From CAYLHS01 sp964594235 (GTDB lineage: Bacteria; Actinomycetota; Acidimicrobiia; Spongiisociales; UBA4744), in contig CAZQMF010000015.1 of NCBI GenBank assembly GCA_964594235.1, positions 1-31,202 of the forward strand: a DNA stretch of 31,202 nt. Reading direction: 5' to 3'. Below the pieces are notes generated by a model that was not told the origin of the DNA, did no database searches, and saw only the letters and a program-made list of their open reading frames with translations. Of this stretch, positions 30,794 to 31,202 are shown in pieces. The position numbers and the translations under genes were made by a program. Every line of letters starts with the position of its first letter. The first letter of the stretch is position 1.

Positions 30794-31202
30794 CTACCAG
30801 CCGGTCGTTTTCAAGCCTTTCACCGTGGCGGTATCACAGTCGGCAACGGCCGCTGTACCGTAGTACGTGCCCGCATCGGCCCCGGTCGTGACATCGGCGA
30901 GCAGGAAGACGGTGCCCGAAGCCGACGTGGCCGTCAGACACACATTCGAACCGTTGGTGCCGCCGATTCCGATGTTGACCGTGCCAGCTGCCGGGGCGGT
31001 GAAACCCGCTGCAAACGTCAATGCTGGCTCAATCGCTTTGATGTCGGTCTCCGTGGCGGTATACGCCTGCTTGTCGACGTAGTAGACCTTCTCGGCGGTC
31101 AGGGCGTTGCGAAGATTGCTCTGTGCGGCCCTGTCCTGAGCCTTCTCTCGGGCTCCGAGGAACGTCGGGATGGCGATCGCCATGAGAATGGCAATGATCA
31201 GC
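30794..31202 (-). CDS. pilA: type IV major pilin PilA, N-terminus outside window
   Basis: The visible part reads LIIAILMAIAIPTFLGAREKAQDRAAQSNLRNALTAEKVYYVDKQAYT, the pilin N-terminal helix just after the processing site, followed by a small head domain rich in Ala, Thr and Gly with two Cys (NVCLTAT and VADCDTA), ending GLKTTGW. The signal peptide and first mature residues are beyond the window edge. An internal ATG at 31183 is inside the helix and is not the start. It is likely the structural subunit because of its length, its composition and the strong hairpin downstream. Confidence 0.92.
   Translation of the reverse strand, partial: LIIAILMAIAIPTFLGAREKAQDRAAQSNLRNALTAEKVYYVDKQAYTATETDIKAIEPALTFAAGFTAPAAGTVNIGIGGTNGSNVCLTATSASGTVFLLADVTTGADAGTYYGTAAVADCDTATVKGLKTTGW

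Overview
This 31.2 kb window is a dense, high-GC bacterial chromosome segment in which every supported gene lies on the minus strand, so it is read from 31202 down to 1. Gene content points to an actinobacterium, probably Acidimicrobiia or a near relative. The evidence is an actinobacterial-type integration host factor (mihF) between pyrF and gmk, a helicase-dead PriA, a PyrR box that embeds a Shine-Dalgarno (SD) sequence, leaderless-type promoter spacing, and threonine-rich low-complexity tails. The class-level placement is inference. No tRNA, rRNA, CRISPR array, insertion sequence or phage gene was seen, and no gene-free stretch exceeds about 150 bases.

Layout in transcription order. (1) 31202-26510: a type IV pilus block with a truncated major pilin, a second pilin-like protein, prepilin peptidase PilD, PilM, PilN, PilO and a PilP/GspC-like protein. 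(2) 26469-22941: aroC-aroK-aroB (shikimate pathway), efp and nusB. (3) 22916-18546: pyrR-pyrB-pyrC-pyrD-pyrF behind a PyrR-binding leader; carA, carB and pyrK are not between them. (4) 18535-11249: mihF, gmk, rpoZ, coaBC, metK, degenerate priA, def, fmt and rpe. (5) 11244-10315: a response regulator with a divergent GGDDF domain. (6) 10287-6857: an FMN riboswitch followed by ribD-ribE-ribBA-ribH. (7) 6860-4817: promoter, attenuator-like leader, infC with a probable AUC start, rpmI, rplT and a SpoU-family RNA methyltransferase. (8) 4804-1: pheS-pheT, argF and the start of a 3-methyladenine DNA glycosylase.

Neighbouring genes are joined largely by ATGA, GTGA or TGATG overlaps or by gaps under 20 bases, which suggests long operons with translational coupling. 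Control appears concentrated in three RNA leaders. The PyrR hairpin captures the SD of a short leader ORF whose stop overlaps an internal pyrR ATG. The FMN riboswitch pairs the ribD SD inside its own P1 stem. The infC leader carries an intrinsic terminator just before the SD.

Most of the window is ordinary housekeeping sequence and I did not find a clearly new biological system. The points most worth a second look are the three leaders, the methyltransferase with no canonical start for its conserved N-terminus, the PilP-like protein in a probable monoderm pilus operon, the CoaC cysteine replacement and the GGDDF regulator.
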